Shown here in pieces: positions 59,447-64,000 of a DNA stretch of 64,000 nt; the stretch's first letter is position 1; each line of letters begins with the position of its first letter. The notes beneath the pieces were generated by a model, which saw nothing but the letters and a program-made list of their open reading frames with translations, ran no database searches and was not told where the DNA came from. This DNA comes from Rhynchosporium graminicola. Its lineage: Eukaryota > Ascomycota > Leotiomycetes > Helotiales > Ploettnerulaceae. Location of the stretch: the NCBI GenBank assembly GCA_900074885.1, contig FJUW01000073.1, positions 115,604 to 179,603 of the forward strand, written 5' to 3'. A program made the translations under genes and the position numbers.

Positions 59447-62400
59447 TCACTCTGTCGTAGTACGTACAATCAAGTAGTCTGCGTGAGCCAAAGTACAGTG
59501 ATAATAGTAGTAGTATTATCTATTATATCGTGGCTGTCTTTCCTAGGTAGTCGAGACTCCGTAAGGGAGATATATCTGGCCGGCTAAACCTCGGCGCAGA
59601 TACTCGACTAACACGTGACTATAGACTAACACTAGGAGTACTTTAAAGTAGCTCCAAACTATCTACTTCTCCGTATGAAAGCAACGCTTTTTGCCTTCTA
59701 ATAAGAGTAGTACCTTCGTACTACTCGTGCAGAAGTATTATATAGTATATAGGTTTCCACGTAATCAGGTCTAAAGATTAGATAACTGAACTAAACGCCT
59801 TATAGGCTCTCTTCCGGCTTCAAGTCATCCAAATTCCCTCTATCTACTTATTCTATAGGCTTAATAACTAATTGATTCGTATGCAATAGCTCCTTTAGAG
59901 CTCCGTTGCAATTTGTCTTAGTTATCGTATCTATAGAGTTATCTAGCCCTACTACCCAAATTACCTCCGATATCTCTTTTCTTTCGTACGCCTAACGTAG
60001 ATATATAAGGTTAATTATTAATCTCTTCTCTCTTATAGTATTAAGTCGTACTACGTAGTCGTATAAAGACTTAGAATCAGTAACTATAACTAAAGGTAGT
60101 ACTATAATCTCTATAATCTGTTCGATAGTAGTCTTAATAGCACTAGCTATATTAAAACCTTCTGATATAGCGTATAGTTCAGAGGCTAGTACAGATCTAG
60201 TAACTCTCTTATAGCAGACCGAAGACTAGTGAATAACGTTTGCCTTATTATACTTATCTATAAGTACGTAGACGTAGCTAATTTAAGAGTAGAAGTCTTT
60301 CAAATTAGTAAATAAACCGTTAGTAAATACGACGAGTTTCAGAGACTTCTTATCTAATTTAACGTATCGGAGACCTTTACTATAGTTAAGCTTTTACTAT
60401 AAGATTCTCTTGTTTAAGAGCTTAAAGTCTTTCTCTATCGGATTCATAGTTTATACGATAAAAGAGATATTAAACGATACTTCCGGCTGAGAAATAGTTA
60501 CTAGGTATAAACCTCTAGCTCTCTAGGCAGCAAATTGCTCGATTTAGGTAAGACCTTATCGTATACTTCCACAGGAGTTAGTAAGATTAACTAGTTCTTT
60601 CTCAATTATTCTTAGTATCTTATCGTACGATTATTAAGACAGTCGAATAGAGCCGTTAGTTTCCAAGGTAATATAACCTCTATTAAAGTTAATTAGATAT
60701 AAAGTAGTTAATTACTCTCTCTCGTTCGACTTGAATCCAGCCTTCTATAGCTCTCTTTCTTCTGCGTTTATAAAGGTCTTGTTACCGATAAAGAAGGTAT
60801 CGTTAATCTGAAGACTAAGAGCTCCTATACTAGCTTTATCACCTGAAACAGATAGTAAGCACGTGTCGAACGTCGATAGTACTATATGGAGTTTCTTAAC
60901 CTTATATCTATAGTATATACCGAACTAATAGTTCGCTGACTCTAGTATACTATATATAGGCCTAACGCACCGTAAAAACTAATATAGCTAAGTCAGAATC
61001 TCCTTTAGAGGGCGCACGAAGAAGTTATATATTAGGTATGATATAGACTAAGTATAAGCTTATATAATATCACGGCTATATACCTTAAACTCAGGGTATA
61101 TAACTGCGTACACTAGTAGTAGTCGTTAGCTAACTCGTTAAATAGTCGGTAACGTAATAAGTACTTAGTTCTTTCCTGAGTCGTTATATACTTATACAAC
61201 TAATCTAGACTTCTCGTAGGCTTTCTATATACCCTCAAATTTAGTCTAGTCGATGAATTTAGCGTTAAAAACCCTAGCTCTAGCTAGTAATTCGTCTTTA
61301 TAGACTAATTCAAAGATCCCTATAGCGATTAGACTATTAATCTCCTTACGTCTTAACGCAGCGTATTAAGGTTCTACTACTAAGGAACTAACGAATAATT
61401 CGTTATTGTCTCTGAATCGAATTAGCTTTCGTCGATCTCTATGAGGTTACTTCTTTAGTACTAGTATAAGTCGATTTAACTTAGTAGTACTAAGTGATAG
61501 TAAGAGTATAATTTCAGGTAAAATACCCTCTGGTTCATCAGAATCGATTTCTTCTTCGTACTATAGTTTAATCGACGTAGAGTGAAAAGTCGTTAGTCCA
61601 CTATCGATTTCTATTATATAGTTCTCTCTATCTATAGAAATAAGTAGCTAAGGTCTATCCCAGAAGCCTTTCTCTCTCTAAACTAGTACTAGAGAGTTCA
61701 ATAGAAGGTCTCTTACTACTATAGAACTCGGTCTATTCCGAGTATTCAGGGCGTTAATAACTTACTGACGACTCCGTAGCTTACGAATCTCTTCTATAGC
61801 CTTATGAAGTGCAGCAGCTCGTTAAGAGACTAATAGTAAAGAGGCGTCTATCTCTACTATTCTAGGGTATACTCTAAATACTAGTAAAATAGGTATAATT
61901 CCACTAGGTCTAGAAATATAGTTAATTACGTGGAATACTATCTATAGTACTATATCTTAACTAAGGTATAGTAATTCCTTCCGAATTATTATATAAGCTC
62001 TCTTCAGAGGGCCGTGGTATCTCTCTACCTTACTAATAGAGTAGTAAGCCTCTACAGGTATAACTTTAACTATAGAACCCTCTGTCTTAGCACTCTATAC
62101 GAATTCTTTCGACTTAAATTATATACTTGCGTCTATAACGATAAAATCAGGTAGCCTAAGGTAAGTATCTATCTATATCTACTTAAATCGGTTCTATATA
62201 TGCTCTGCAGATATATTAGTAAGAAAACCTCTGTTCTAGAAGGTAGTACCTTAATCGACTATATATAAGACTTATCGACCGTCTAGTTACATAATATCGA
62301 TCACGACTTCGTAATTAAAGTATATATTATTAGTATTATAGAGCTTGAACTTGAATCTGCCTAGTGATTTTCCGTATAGCTAGTAGTGCTTATAGAGCTT

Positions 62401-64000
62401 AGTAAGCTCCTTTAATACCCCTGAGTTATGCTCGTAACCGGCCTATTATAGTAAATCTTCTAGCTTTCTTACTAAGGGGTATCTGAATCGGTAGTAAAGT
62501 CGATATAAATCCGTCTCCGTAAGTACTCTTATATTCGACTGGAAACACTCTATAATATACGTCTCAAGTGACTCTTTCCAGAGTAAGAAGAGGTAGCCGA
62601 ATCTGCGTATAACTAGTATATCTCCCTATAGTATAACAAGTACGTTACGAAGATTATCTAATATAACTCTGAGCTTATCTATATCATCTAAATAGAGTAG
62701 AAACGGGGTATCTATAGCTATAACCTCAAATTAGATCTTTCTAATTAGAGAAGGTATAATTACTATACTAATAGAAGCAGCTTTACTAATACCGAATTTA
62801 ATATTTATTCCACGGGAAAGCAAGAGTTCAGCCTTATATAGAGCCTTATAGGCTTCGTATTAACCTTTACCTACTATAGATACCTTTGCTACTCTAGTAT
62901 CGATTATAATTCTATAGAAAACTAACGAATTATATCGGGGGCTACTTATTATCGTCTCTGCGGTCCGGTCCTCTTCTGTAGCTTCTTCGGTAGTATCTAT
63001 TAGGTGCTTAAAAGCCGTATTTACCAGGGTTTCTATTATTTACTATGCGGCTTCTACTAAGATAAGTCCTATAGAAGTTATAAATAGAGCTTCCGGCTTT
63101 TCGTTATCGGAATCGTAGTCTATATCGCTCCCGGCTTCATATGAGGTAAAGGCAGTAGCTATATATTTATCTTCTGTACTTTTATACTCTGCGACGTATT
63201 ATCTATATACTTTCTTAAAGACTCTTCTAAAGTTACCTTTAAACTTAGAAGAGTTCTTCGCCTTGAACTTCTCCTTAGCTTTCTCTCTTTCTTCTACTAT
63301 ATAGTCGAAGGATATATAATCCGTAGTATTATATACCTAGTACTTCTTAGCGTTACCTTCCTTATCTAGCGTATTTATCTTCTTCTCTCCTTATATTCTG
63401 AATCGCCCTTTACTATCTCTCTTCTCCTTCTCTCTGTATACTTATCCTTTATCGGAATCGCTTCGGAATTTTCGATTAGTATAGAAAGTAGTACTAGTTG
63501 CAGGGTATACGCATTCGTAGTTAACGATAGAGGTTCTGATAGAAGTAATTGTCTTTTTAGTAGAAGTTATAAGTTAAGCTAGAGCAATTTAGTAGGCTTC
63601 CGAGCTTTAGCAGGTAGTAATAATCTTATTTATAACGAACTTCTTATAGCGTAATTCAAAGGGTATACTATAATATAGCTCTCTAATCTGCGTAGAGAGT
63701 ATATTAAAGCACTCTGAAGTCGTCTTTCTAGGGTTCTTTTCCTTAATCGATTCAAGAGTAAGAAGATTCTATATAGTTAGAGAAGATCTGCTAAACTCCT
63801 CGCTCTTAAACTGATCTATTATATTCTTTAGTATAGTATCGAACTTGATAATTAAAGAGGTTCCAGGGATACTATTCAGACCGTAATAGTAGTATTAGAG
63901 AGCCGCGCCTTTTAGTATTAATAGAAACGCCTTACTATACTCCTCCGGTGGAATCTCGGCTCTTAAGCAGGCGTCGTAGAATATTCTGACCTTACTACTA
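59447..64000 (-). pseudogene. Second Copia-family gag-pol relic, continuing off the window
   Basis: Minus-strand order is that of Copia: gag and protease-like sequence near 63.5-62.5 kb (RVAKVSIVGKGQYEAYKAL), integrase near 62.4-61.8 kb (WQ..ID, VERYHGPLKRA), reverse transcriptase near 61.4-60.7 kb (ARVFNAKFIDQTKFEG, LQINDTFFIGNKTF) and RNase H near 60.3-59.9 kb (VTDSKSLYDYVVRL, EKRLIINLIYLR*AYERKEI). No 3' LTR was found at the left end, where it abuts the other Copia near 59,446. RIP-type stops throughout. Confidence 0.8.

Noticed and set aside
1..64000. CRISPR arrays, rRNA, tRNA
   Set aside because: No regularly spaced repeats of that kind, and no cloverleaf or rRNA signature recognised by eye; a covariance search was not possible.

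Overview
The window reads as nuclear DNA of a filamentous ascomycete (Pezizomycotina). Genes have short introns with GT...AG ends and CTAAC-type branch sites. Large blocks are very AT-rich and full of retrotransposon reading frames in which Trp (TGG) and Gln (CAG/CAA) codons have become stops, the pattern left by repeat-induced point mutation (RIP). The species cannot be named from this window.

Layout. 1-9.48 kb: decayed Gypsy retrotransposons plus a 1.3-kb non-autonomous LTR element (TRIM) with a perfect target duplication. 9.5-18.4 kb: a gene island of more balanced composition. 18.4-40.6 kb: a nest of Gypsy/chromovirus relics, solo LTRs, a very small TRIM, a MITE pair and a 3.6-kb Copia element. 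40.6-52.6 kb: a sparse gene island with one protein kinase gene, one small secreted protein gene and a degraded gene, separated by long AT-leaning intergenic DNA. 52.6-64 kb: more RIP-decayed DNA, a 5'-truncated Copia copy and a second Copia family running off the right edge.

The most interesting part is the 11-18.4 kb island, which looks like a compact biosynthetic cluster for a ribosomally made, modified peptide (RiPP) of the dikaritin/UstYa type. It holds a secreted precursor gene (13012-13361, minus) with three identical peptide repeats, each ending in the Kex2 site KR, and two intact UstYa/DUF3328-type oxidase genes (14505-15560 and 17218-18175, plus), each with both HxxHC motifs. Next to these lie a broken HxxHC-family gene (11346-11953), a remnant of an aldo-keto reductase (about 11965-12207) and the tail of another gene (18262-18403) cut off by transposon DNA. 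The expected logic is secretion of the precursor, Kex2 excision of the repeats and oxidative cyclisation by the UstYa proteins. The repeated peptide has Trp but no Tyr, unlike the classical dikaritins.

The transposon record is layered. Three different LTR elements (a full Gypsy, a TRIM and a 540-bp mini-TRIM) carry the same motif just upstream of their polypurine tracts. A solo LTR of the mini-TRIM sits in the divergent promoter region of the RiPP cluster. All splice sites and family assignments come from reading the sequence; no database search was possible.
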